Origin: ELB16-189 sp018266435
Lineage (GTDB): Bacteria; Bacteroidota; Bacteroidia; Cytophagales; Cyclobacteriaceae
Reading direction: 5' to 3'
Assembly: GCA_030123525.1 (NCBI GenBank)
Contig: CP126125.1
Span: 3,348,001 to 3,412,000, forward strand
DNA: 64,000 bases
Shown: positions 44,225 through 52,087 of the stretch, piece after piece
Layout: every line of letters starts with the position of its first letter
Numbering within the stretch: the stretch's first letter is position 1
Position numbers and translations under genes: made by a program
The notes under the pieces: generated by a model
What the model saw: only the letters and a program-made list of their open reading frames with translations
Database searches by the model: none
Told to the model about the DNA's origin: nothing

Positions 44225-44298
44225 ATAACTTTCGACTGGCAAATATAATCAACCCATTACCTACATTCGAAAGTCTTTGTCTAATTTTTTGATTATCC

Positions 44299-44330
44299 TT
44301 GTGAAAAAGGAGTAATAAACCTTACATTTG
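44299..44330 (+). promoter_or_regulatory. Promoter of the OmpA-like/TPR lipoprotein gene
   Basis: TTG (44299-44301), a 21-base spacer and TACATTTG (44323-44330) match the Bacteroidetes consensus. The -7 box ends 34 bases before the ATG. Confidence 0.65.
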
Positions 44331-44364
44331 CCACTCTTAAAACTCGATTTAAAAACCAAATTCC

Positions 44365-46137
44365 ATGAGAAAGTTTGTTTATTCCCTGATCCTTATTGGC
44401 TCTCTCTCGGTAATGGGTTGCACCCTGCCGCAGATGATCAAAATGGTGAAAGACCAAAAGCTTGATGTAAAACCCAACCCACTGGAGGCACACAAAGACA
44501 CGGTGAATTTTGCCATGTCTGGTAACTTGCCCGCCAAGCTCCTGAAAAAAGGAACGGTATTCACTGTAAACACATTTTACAAGTATGGCGACAACGAATT
44601 AGCATTGCCTGCTGTTCCTTTCAAAGCAGAGGACTTTCCTAATAATAAAACCGAGCAGATACCGGTAAGCAAGTCATTTACTTTCCCCTACAAAGACGCC
44701 TATAAAATAGGAACTGTAGAAGTACAATTTGTAGCTTCTAAAGGAGCTAAATCAAAATCAACTCCCCGTTTAGCTGTGGCTACCGGAATCATCGCTACAT
44801 CTAAACTGGTTCAAAACTCCTACTACGCAGCCTTTGCAGATCATGGCTACAACAATCAAGAAGAGTTAGTACCCGTCATTATTCCTGATTTCAATTTTGA
44901 AAGAGGAAGATCCATTCTTCGCAAATCAGAACTGAAAGCTGACAAAGGCAAGCAGTTAGATGCCTTCATCGCAGCCAAAAACATTTCTCGCACCGTTACC
45001 ATTACCGGTACCCACTCACCCGAAGGTTTGGAACGTGTCAACAGCAAACTCTCAGAAGAGCGCGCTGCAGTAATCGAAAAATACTATCGTGAGCAAATGA
45101 AAAAATACGACTACCAAGGTGTAGCCGCTGAAATTAAATTCATCTTAAAACCTATTGTTGATGACTGGAGCGGATTTAAAACAGCATTAGCTTCTTACAA
45201 CGGCATTTCTGCCGATGAGAAAAACGAATACCTCAACATACTCGGCAATGGTGGCAAGTTTGAAGACCAGGAAAACGCCATGAAAAAATTGAAAACCTAC
45301 AACAAGGTTTTCAGAGATGTATATCCCGGATTGCGTGCCGCTAAAACTGAAATCCTGACTGTAAAAATTAAAAAAACAGATGCCGAAATTTCTGTACTAG
45401 CTAAGCAAATCACCAAAGGTGAAGTAAGTGCTGATGCGTTGAGTTTTGAAGAATTGATGTACTCAGCTACTCTTACCCCTTCATTGGATGAGAAAGCTGC
45501 GATCTACGAAGCGGCCACTAAAAAAGGAAGCAACTGGAATGCCAATAACAATTTAGCTGCCACCTATATCCAAATGATGATCGAAAACCCCGCCAAGGTT
45601 TCTGATTTGGCCGACAAAGCAGCTACCCAGTTAGACATTGCCTCAAAAATTAAAGAAGCTCCTGAGGTATTGGCTAACCTCGCTTCTATTTCATTGATGA
45701 AAGGCAACCCTTATAAATCATTTTCTTATGCTGCCAGAGCCCTTAACGGTGCCAGCAGCGATGTGAGCCGTGGCATTAACGGAGTGAAAGGTGCTTGTGA
45801 AATATACAAAGCTCAATACAGCAATGCTGTAGCATCGCTTTCTTCTGCAACCGATACCTACATTAACTCATTCAACAAAGGATTAGCCCAGTTGTTAAAC
45901 AAAGACAACAACAATGCTGCTGCCTCTTTCAGCGAGTCATCAAAGAAAAACGCAAACTTTGCATTGGCCTACTATGGAGCAGCAATTGCTGCCGCACACA
46001 ACGGCAGCGGAGATGCTGTGGTGAGCAACCTGGTCAGCGCTGTGAAACTGGATCCGAGCTTGAAAGAAAAAGCATTGGGTGACTTGGAGTTCTCTAAATT
46101 CAATACAACCGATGCATTCCGCAATGCATTGAAGTAA
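44365..46137 (+). CDS. Lipoprotein with degenerate OmpA-like segment and TPR-like tail
   Basis: A 590-residue lipoprotein (lipobox SVMGC, Cys about residue 19). The N-terminal 170 residues are beta-rich. At about 175-240 an OmpA-like pattern appears: PDFNFERGRSILRKSEL, VTITGTHSPEGLERVNSKLS and EERAAVIEKYY. The GxTD of canonical domains is GTHS here, so the Asp that binds diaminopimelate is missing while the Arg of LSxxRA is kept. Residues about 380-585 are helical and Ala-rich with TPR-like spacing (AAIYEAATKKGSNWNANNNL, AEVLANLASISLMKGNPYKS-like, NFALAYYGAAIAAAHNG). It is probably periplasmic or outer-membrane anchored with a structural role. A promoter and a strong terminator bracket it as a single-gene unit. 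Confidence 0.8.
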   Translation: MRKFVYSLILIGSLSVMGCTLPQMIKMVKDQKLDVKPNPLEAHKDTVNFAMSGNLPAKLLKKGTVFTVNTFYKYGDNELALPAVPFKAEDFPNNKTEQIPVSKSFTFPYKDAYKIGTVEVQFVASKGAKSKSTPRLAVATGIIATSKLVQNSYYAAFADHGYNNQEELVPVIIPDFNFERGRSILRKSELKADKGKQLDAFIAAKNISRTVTITGTHSPEGLERVNSKLSEERAAVIEKYYREQMKKYDYQGVAAEIKFILKPIVDDWSGFKTALASYNGISADEKNEYLNILGNGGKFEDQENAMKKLKTYNKVFRDVYPGLRAAKTEILTVKIKKTDAEISVLAKQITKGEVSADALSFEELMYSATLTPSLDEKAAIYEAATKKGSNWNANNNLAATYIQMMIENPAKVSDLADKAATQLDIASKIKEAPEVLANLASISLMKGNPYKSFSYAARALNGASSDVSRGINGVKGACEIYKAQYSNAVASLSSATDTYINSFNKGLAQLLNKDNNNAAASFSESSKKNANFALAYYGAAIAAAHNGSGDAVVSNLVSAVKLDPSLKEKALGDLEFSKFNTTDAFRNALK

Positions 46138-46158
46138 TACTAAGTCGAATAAATCAGA

Positions 46159-46189
46159 AAAGCCCCGGAAATCATTTCGGGGCTTTTTT
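46159..46189 (+). terminator. Intrinsic terminator after the OmpA-like lipoprotein
   Basis: AAAGCCCCG (46159-46167) pairs with CGGGGCTTT (46178-46186), extended inward by a G-U and two A-T pairs around a four-base loop, followed by a T-run. Strong intrinsic terminator. Confidence 0.92.
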
Positions 46190-46251
46190 ATTGATAAACT
46201 GGGTATTATTTTTACACACATTAAAAATTCAAATTTTCAATCCATCGCATT

Positions 46252-47232
46252 ATGAGAGAAATCCAGTTCCGTGAAGCACTTCGCGAAGCCATGAGCGAAG
46301 AAATGCGCAGAGACCCCAAGGTATTATTAATGGGCGAAGAAGTAGCTGAGTACAACGGAGCCTACAAAGTAAGCCAGGGGATGCTGGATGAGTTTGGCGC
46401 TGACCGGGTAATTGATACGCCCATCTCTGAATTAGGATTTGCCGGTGTAGGCGTGGGGGCAGCCATGAACGGCATACGCCCTATTGTAGAATTTATGACA
46501 TTCAATTTCTCTTTGGTAGCCATTGATCAGGTAATCAACTCGGCTGCTAAAATGCTCTCAATGTCGGGTGGTCAGTTTAATGTGCCAATTGTATTTCGAG
46601 GACCAACCGGCAATGCCGGTATGCTCAGTTCACAACACTCTCAAAATTTTGAAAACTGGTACGCCAACACACCGGGACTGAAAGTAGTAGTGCCGTTTAC
46701 ACCTTATGATGCCAAAGGCCTTCTGAAGTCTGCTATCCGCGATAATGATCCCGTAATTTTTATGGAAAGTGAGTTGATGTATGGCGACAAGGGTGAGGTT
46801 CCTACGGAAGAATACCTGATCCCCATCGGGTCTGCCGACATTAAAAGAAATGGATCTGACGTAACCATTGTTTCATTTGGTAAAATCATGAAAGTGGTCA
46901 TTGCTGCCGCCCAGGAACTTGAGAAAGAAGGAATATCAGCCGAAATTATTGACTTGCGATCAGTTCGCCCAATTGACTACACTACCGTGGTTGAATCGGT
47001 AAAGAAAACCAACCGCTTAGTCATTGTCGAAGAAGCCTGGCCATTGTCAGCCATTTCTTCAGAAATCACCTATCACATTCAAAAATATGCATTTGATTAC
47101 CTCGATGCTCCCATTCACAGGGTAAATAGTTTGGATGTTCCCCTGCCCTACGCCCCTACGTTAATCGATGCCATTCTACCTAACGTAGAGCGCACTGTGA
47201 AAGCGGTAAAGGCTGTAATGTATAGAAATTAA
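46252..47232 (+). CDS. pdhB: Pyruvate dehydrogenase E1 component, beta subunit
   Basis: A 326-residue beta subunit of the heterotetrameric 2-oxoacid dehydrogenase E1. It pairs with an alpha subunit to bind thiamine diphosphate and decarboxylate pyruvate. Features are the N-terminal FREALREAMSEEMRRDPKVLLMGEEVAEYNGAY region (quoted key part LMGEEVAEYNG, with the catalytic Glu), DTPISELGFAGVGVGAAM, FMTFNFSLVAIDQVINSAAK and IEEAWPLSAI-like VIVEEAWPLS. The alpha, E2 and E3 genes are not adjacent, as in many Bacteroidetes. Its TAA and the stop of the convergent flavin reductase share one TTAA. Confidence 0.92.
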   Translation: MREIQFREALREAMSEEMRRDPKVLLMGEEVAEYNGAYKVSQGMLDEFGADRVIDTPISELGFAGVGVGAAMNGIRPIVEFMTFNFSLVAIDQVINSAAKMLSMSGGQFNVPIVFRGPTGNAGMLSSQHSQNFENWYANTPGLKVVVPFTPYDAKGLLKSAIRDNDPVIFMESELMYGDKGEVPTEEYLIPIGSADIKRNGSDVTIVSFGKIMKVVIAAAQELEKEGISAEIIDLRSVRPIDYTTVVESVKKTNRLVIVEEAWPLSAISSEITYHIQKYAFDYLDAPIHRVNSLDVPLPYAPTLIDAILPNVERTVKAVKAVMYRN

Positions 47233-48068
47233 AAATTAGGGGATAGCAGTAATCTCCACGCTTCTTCAATTTTATTTTCTGCCAGTAATTTTTTTGCGTG
47301 GAGATGAGCGACTGTATCATCGGTAAAGACTCCTTCAGGTAGTTTTTCGCTGTTGGCTAGTTTTCCAAGATCATTTCCAGTTAAGATACTACTGTTTCTA
47401 ATTTTTTGAGGCAGTTGGTCAACTCCAATACCCAACTTAGTATTTGGTTTGGGAACAATAAAAATATTTTCTCCGTGAGCGCGGCAATAGTAATCAGCCC
47501 CCATGCGCGCTACCACATCTAATTTTTGAGGATCGATGATACCCTGTTCATCAAATATTCCTTTTTTGAAATGAGCCATCATCACTTCGCAAACAACCAG
47601 GTTTCCCGCTCCACCTTCTGTTCCCAGAGCTATAATCTGATTCACTTTACATTCAAATGACACGGGCGATTCGGCCACTCTCGGTGGTTTTACATGCTTG
47701 GAAGCTAATTCTGTTAATCCGGCTTTTCTAAATTCGTTCACTTCTACCGGATATTCACAACTCGCCAAAGAAGCCTGTTCTACAATAGAATAACTAACAA
47801 GGTTGATTACCACTTCAGGAACTTCTTTCACATTCTCCAATGTGTGTTTTGTGGTATTATTGCGTACTCTGCGAGAAGGAGAAAAAACAAGAATCGGTGG
47901 GTTGGTGCTGAACATGTTAAAAAAGCTGAACGGACTTAAGTTCACTTTTCCGTTTCTATCAACCGTGCTGGCAAAGGCAATAGGTCTTGGCGCGATGGCT
48001 CCCTGCATCAGGCCATGTAATTTTGCGGTTCCTATCTCGCGTGGATCGATAGATAAATAGTCTTCCAT
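47229..48068 (-). CDS. Flavin reductase-like (FMN-binding split barrel) protein
   Basis: A 279-residue protein of the flavin reductase/DIM6-NTAB family, which binds FMN in a split beta-barrel. Typical motifs are GAIAPRPIAFASTVDRNGKVNLSP (key part PRPIAFASTVD), FSFFNMFSTNPPILVFSPS and ANLVS-like VPEVVINLVSYSI. VSFECKVNQIIALG and NLVVCEVMMAHF complete the domain within about 210 residues. The last 70 residues form an extra segment not present in minimal members. The natural partner (oxygenase or other) is unknown. The gene converges on pdhB with a four-base overlap of stop codons. Confidence 0.85.
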   Translation of the reverse strand: MEDYLSIDPREIGTAKLHGLMQGAIAPRPIAFASTVDRNGKVNLSPFSFFNMFSTNPPILVFSPSRRVRNNTTKHTLENVKEVPEVVINLVSYSIVEQASLASCEYPVEVNEFRKAGLTELASKHVKPPRVAESPVSFECKVNQIIALGTEGGAGNLVVCEVMMAHFKKGIFDEQGIIDPQKLDVVARMGADYYCRAHGENIFIVPKPNTKLGIGVDQLPQKIRNSSILTGNDLGKLANSEKLPEGVFTDDTVAHLHAKKLLAENKIEEAWRLLLSPNF

Positions 48069-48075
48069 TAAGGTC

Positions 48076-49035
48076 TTAGTATTTTTTTATTCCCGGATAG
48101 TTTTCACCGTACCCGGGGTTTTGTTTTTTATAAATCGGATGAACCCGGCTGCGATACTCCCGGTTGCCATGGTGATGATCTACCTGCGCACGACATTCTT
48201 TAATGACGCACCTGCGCAACTGGGGGATAGAATAGGTAAACCCAATACTTACCGATAACATATTGTTAGTATAAGGAATTGAGGCACCGCTGCCGGGAAC
48301 TACCAAACTATAACTCTTAAACTCAAAAGCAGGCCGGGCAAATACCCTCAAGTACTCAGATAGTTCACGCTCAACCGTTACCCCCAAATTGAAAAAAGTA
48401 CTCGGGATAACCTGTGATGGATTATAATTTGTTTTCAGTTTGTAGTTACCCACTTGCAAATCGGCCGTAAACAGATAATCATTCCATCGGTAAAATGAGT
48501 AACCAACCATGCCCCAGTATTTTCTTACAAAGCCAGCAGAACTGCTAACCTTCATATTACTGATTTTGTCGCTCATCGAAGTTGGGTAAAAAGTACCCAG
48601 TATCATCAATTCATAAGAATATCCTCCGCCAATACGAAACTGTTTGTACTCATAATGAATGGTACCGGCCAAAGGAATATTGAGTGCATGTCCTTTAAAG
48701 GATGGCGCTGCGCCAGGGTTAGCCACTACATAGCTTCCCGGAGCACTGTTGTCAGTACCTGCATTGTTAATCCAGTTTGTGTAGCGCGTGGCTGGTGAGC
48801 CCGTAAAAAGTTCAGGCAGTGAACCCGGGGCTTGATAGACCCCAAAACCTCCCAAACTATTGCTTAGGTAAGACCTCCCCACCCCGGTATAAGCCCCAAA
48901 GTGAAAATTGCGCAACATCCTTCGGACAAAATTACCTCCCTGCCGCGGGGTAACGTAAAAATGATCAAGGGGTATTTTATCCTTACCTTCATTCTGAGCT
49001 GAAACTGTACAAGACAGAGCTACCAGTATTGCCAA
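48076..49035 (-). CDS. Outer-membrane beta-barrel protein, start codon unclear
   Basis: An exported barrel-like protein of about 319 residues. Alternating strands are rich in Tyr and Gly (HFGAYTGVGRSYLSNSLGGF, FRIGGGYSYELMILG, MLSVSIGFTYSIP), followed by a 55-residue hydrophilic tail with Cys, His and Arg (RRCVIKECRAQVDHHHGN). No ATG or GTG exists upstream of the signal peptide. TTG at 49035 gives MAILVALSCTVSAQ, which lacks a basic n-region. An in-frame CTG at 49059 would give MKHFSQFLLAILVALSC, a better signal peptide. The upstream in-frame stop rules out longer forms. Function unknown. Confidence 0.7.
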   Translation of the reverse strand: MAILVALSCTVSAQNEGKDKIPLDHFYVTPRQGGNFVRRMLRNFHFGAYTGVGRSYLSNSLGGFGVYQAPGSLPELFTGSPATRYTNWINNAGTDNSAPGSYVVANPGAAPSFKGHALNIPLAGTIHYEYKQFRIGGGYSYELMILGTFYPTSMSDKISNMKVSSSAGFVRKYWGMVGYSFYRWNDYLFTADLQVGNYKLKTNYNPSQVIPSTFFNLGVTVERELSEYLRVFARPAFEFKSYSLVVPGSGASIPYTNNMLSVSIGFTYSIPQLRRCVIKECRAQVDHHHGNREYRSRVHPIYKKQNPGYGENYPGIKKY

Positions 49036-49277
49036 TAAAAATTGAGAGAAGTGTTTCAGAACTATTTTTTGCCGTTAAAGATAAGGAATTGATTACGGTT
49101 TACGTACTGGCTATGGTGGGACATTTGAAAAACGTCTGCTCAATACTTGCACACAAATGTCCGGTAGAATTACAAATGTTGGGTTTATAACAGTCAGCCC
49201 TACTATTGCCAATACGATGTTAATGGTAGTTTTTTGTCTGATTTAGTATTTTGTAAGCTCCCCTTTTTTTGAGCCAA

Positions 49278-50672
49278 TCAGTATTGCGAGTTATATCCGG
49301 CATAACTGCTTTCCAGAGAAGTAAACGTATGAAAAAGAGTCTGTCCTTTTTGGATATTTAGTGTTATGGGGTGATCCACTTCTCTGCCTCCGGGTGTTTT
49401 AGCTACAAAGTGAATAGTAGCCTGCCCCTCAGGTAAGGGAACCCGGCAGTACGAAATGCTGTGTGGCAATGTTTGCCAATTGCGGGTATCAGCTTTTTCT
49501 GTTGCTGCATTTATAAACCCTACAATTGCCCCCAATGTTTCATTTTCCTTTTTAATCTCACGTTCTTCTACTTTTTTCAGAGCCACACGTAACAAAGCTT
49601 TGCTAAATTCAATGCCCATCCGTTCGTTGAGGCATTTAAACGCAATCTTGTTTACATCTTCCGTCAATTGCAATACGTATGAACCGTTATCTGTTTTAAC
49701 AGACGATTCTGAAAAATACGTTGGCCGTTCAATGTATTTTGGAAAAGCCACACGCACCACTTCCAACGAAGCAAGCCCGCTCCGCTGCTTATCATCATCT
49801 ACTTGAAATGGAAAACTAAGCCCCAGTTGTACATTGGTAAAATATACCCAATTACCCTGCCGGCTGATGAGAAAATCAACTCCCCATTCGGCCTTGATTG
49901 GAGCCAGCCCGTTATGCCAAAAGAAAACCAGCTCACCGCCTTCCGGTGGCTTATAAACATAGTCTTCCATCTGAAATTCTTTTTTGAAATTTTCAAAATC
50001 ATTAGTGAACCCACTTAACCAGGCTGTGCGCAAAATATCTGTTTTCAATTGTAGCGGTGATGAAATACCAAATAGCCTGGAGTAATCGTCTGAGTAAATG
50101 GTGTACGCATTGCGATAAGCAATAAAGGCGTTGTTGTAATCTTTGTCGGCTTCATAAATAATGCCCATGAGTAAATTGATGAAGGCATCGTGTTCGTACT
50201 TTTCCTTAGAACGATAGCGGTCAGAGAGTTGCTGCAGGCGGGTGTTCAGTCTTCTGCATTCCACCATTGCGTCATCGGTGTTATGCATTTTCAGATAGTT
50301 TAGGGCCTTGTAATACAGTACTAATAAATGCTCATGATCTTCTCCTTTGTACGAAGTTATGGTTGGGTTAGTGAGGTACGAGGCCGCTTCGTTTAAGTAG
50401 TTAATACGGTAATCCTCACCAAACAAATACGCTTTCTCAAAATAATCATTGCTCTCTTCATACTTGCCCATCATTGAAAGCACTAAGCCACAATTAAAAA
50501 AGTATAATAATTTTTTTTTACTCCGTGCCTGAGCAGGTTCTTTTTGAAGAGTTGCATAAGCTTCGTTCAGCTTGCCATGTTCAAACTCCTGATTGAATGT
50601 AAAATTAGATTGATAATACGTGGCACAAGAAGAAACAATAACGAGGAGCAAAAAAATATAAAATGATTTCAA
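49278..50672 (-). CDS. COG3014-like lipoprotein with TPR-type helices
   Basis: A 464-residue lipoprotein starting at TTG (MKSFYIFLLLVIVSSCATYY, lipobox VSSC). Helical repeats rich in Tyr and Leu (KLLYFFNCGLVLSMMGKYEE, LLVLYYKALNYLKMHNTDDA, FINLLMGIIYEADKDYNNA) span about residues 45-190. A beta-rich C-terminal half follows (PEGGELVFFWHNGLAPIKAE, YCRVPLPEGQATIHFVAKT). The layout and the adjacent LpoB-like gene match the COG3014 family of uncharacterised proteins, which often accompanies LpoB and LPP20 genes. An in-frame stop just upstream excludes earlier starts. The envelope role is inferred from context. Confidence 0.78.
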   Translation of the reverse strand: MKSFYIFLLLVIVSSCATYYQSNFTFNQEFEHGKLNEAYATLQKEPAQARSKKKLLYFFNCGLVLSMMGKYEESNDYFEKAYLFGEDYRINYLNEAASYLTNPTITSYKGEDHEHLLVLYYKALNYLKMHNTDDAMVECRRLNTRLQQLSDRYRSKEKYEHDAFINLLMGIIYEADKDYNNAFIAYRNAYTIYSDDYSRLFGISSPLQLKTDILRTAWLSGFTNDFENFKKEFQMEDYVYKPPEGGELVFFWHNGLAPIKAEWGVDFLISRQGNWVYFTNVQLGLSFPFQVDDDKQRSGLASLEVVRVAFPKYIERPTYFSESSVKTDNGSYVLQLTEDVNKIAFKCLNERMGIEFSKALLRVALKKVEEREIKKENETLGAIVGFINAATEKADTRNWQTLPHSISYCRVPLPEGQATIHFVAKTPGGREVDHPITLNIQKGQTLFHTFTSLESSYAGYNSQY

Positions 50673-50712
50673 GGATTTATATTATAGGTTGATCCACGGC
50701 TTTAACCTCAAC

Positions 50713-51288
50713 TCAGTCTTTAATGAATTTCTTAATCTCCTGTTGCCCATACCACACACGCTTGTTGGTTTCCATGTCCGTTAAAAAAAGTGTGGTGACA
50801 TAGTTAACTACACGTTTTCTGTTGTACACATCGGTTTCAGAAGTCATTTCTCCAAAAAGCATCAGGTTAGCCCCGGCTTCTTTGCCCCATTGTGCGGCTG
50901 AGGCAGAGCTGGCAAAATCTTGCTGGTCAGCCCGCTCTTGCCGTAGCTTGTCGCGAAAACTGTCTGACTCCACCAAATCAGCAATGTTAGAGTTATAAAT
51001 AGCCAATTCGATTTTCTTTACGTAATTGTCGGCATCAATGTGTTCGCTGGTTTTGTTTTTTATTAACCCAACGATGATGGCCGGTTTTTTATTGAGTGTT
51101 TTTGTATAGTCTTTAAACTTGTCGCTGCTCAACAAATCACTCACCATTTTTTCAGCCACCATGCGCGAATCGCTGTCATTCCACCGGCCACTCAAATCAA
51201 TTTGCTGATCAGGATTAACACGGGTAACGGAGCGTGAACAGGCCATCAAAATACCTACAAACACAAATACAAAAATGGATCGGTTCAT
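50713..51288 (-). CDS. LpoB-like penicillin-binding protein activator lipoprotein
   Basis: A 191-residue lipoprotein (lipobox GILMAC). VTRVNPDQQIDLSGRWNDSD follows the Cys. The LpoB/YcfM-type fold shows MVSDLLSSDKFKDYTKT, PAIIVGLIKNKTSEHIDADN, FRDKLRQERADQQDFASSASA and GANLMLFGEMTSETD. In E. coli LpoB activates PBP1B from the outer membrane. Bacteroidetes proteins of this family are labelled by similarity, and activity has not been shown for this lineage to my knowledge. It is the first gene of a two-gene unit with the COG3014-like lipoprotein 40 bases downstream. Confidence 0.85.
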   Translation of the reverse strand: MNRSIFVFVFVGILMACSRSVTRVNPDQQIDLSGRWNDSDSRMVAEKMVSDLLSSDKFKDYTKTLNKKPAIIVGLIKNKTSEHIDADNYVKKIELAIYNSNIADLVESDSFRDKLRQERADQQDFASSASAAQWGKEAGANLMLFGEMTSETDVYNRKRVVNYVTTLFLTDMETNKRVWYGQQEIKKFIKD

Positions 51289-51346
51289 AATCTCAAAATT
51301 AAAAATTTAGATTTGAGGCATTAAAACGAATATAGCCCGTCACAAA

Positions 51347-52000
51347 TCAGTTTACTTCCTTCAAACGTTGAATAACACCTTTTGGGTCAGGCGAAGAGAA
51401 AACAAAATTTCCGGCTACTAACACATCGGCTCCTGCATCCAGCAATGCTTTGGCATTTTGCTGGTTTACCCCACCGTCTATTTCAATTAATGCTTTTGAG
51501 CCCCTTCCCTTTATCAACAATTTTAATTCTTTCACTTTATCATACGTGCGCTCAATGAATTTTTGCCCGCCAAACCCCGGATTTACAGACATCAGACAAA
51601 TCAAATCAATATCCTGAATTACTTCAGATAAACTTGATACAGGTGTATGGGGGTTGATAGCTACGCCCGCCTTCACACCCAGTGATTTCAGTTGTTGAAT
51701 ATTTCGGTGCAGGTGAGTACAAGCCTCGGCATGAACCGAAATTGTCGATGCCCCCGCATTTTTAAATGCGTCAACATATTTATCAGGCTGAACGATCATC
51801 AAATGAACATCCATCGGTTTCTTAGCGTGACGTTTTATGGCCTCAACCACCGGCAAACCCATTGAAATATTGGGTACAAATACACCGTCCATAATGTCAA
51901 TATGAATCCAATCAGCCGCACTTTCATTAATCATTTCAACTTCGCGTTGAAGATTGGCAAAGTCAGCTGCTAAAATAGATGGAGCAATAATGGGGTTCAT
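51347..52000 (-). CDS. rpe: Ribulose-phosphate 3-epimerase
   Basis: TIM-barrel enzyme interconverting ribulose 5-phosphate and xylulose 5-phosphate in the pentose phosphate pathway. The 217-residue product starts MNPIIAPSILAADFANLQRE. The metal site residues lie in WIHIDIMDGVFVPNISMG (about 34-51), VHLMI (about 67) and IEIDGGVNQQN (about 175). MSVNPGFGGQKFIE (about 140) is the phosphate loop. An upstream in-frame extension of 18 codons is rejected because it is not family-like and overlaps the divergent promoter region. It is separate from the LpoB unit. Confidence 0.95.
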   Translation of the reverse strand: MNPIIAPSILAADFANLQREVEMINESAADWIHIDIMDGVFVPNISMGLPVVEAIKRHAKKPMDVHLMIVQPDKYVDAFKNAGASTISVHAEACTHLHRNIQQLKSLGVKAGVAINPHTPVSSLSEVIQDIDLICLMSVNPGFGGQKFIERTYDKVKELKLLIKGRGSKALIEIDGGVNQQNAKALLDAGADVLVAGNFVFSSPDPKGVIQRLKEVN

Positions 52001-52024
52001 GTCATCAGTAAATTTCAACCGCCA

Positions 52025-52063
52025 AATTACAAATTTGGAATCTGTAATCATCAATTTGTAATT
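52025..52063. repeat. Inverted repeat between rpe and uup
   Basis: AATTACAAATT (52025-52035) and AATTTGTAATT (52053-52063) are perfect 11-base inverted copies separated by 17 bases. They lie in the divergent promoter region of rpe and uup. A related string AATTACAATTT occurs at 36260-36270 in another divergent region. It may be an operator pair or a low-complexity pattern. Confidence 0.5.
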
Positions 52064-52087
52064 AACTTCGCGCCTTAATTTATATGT

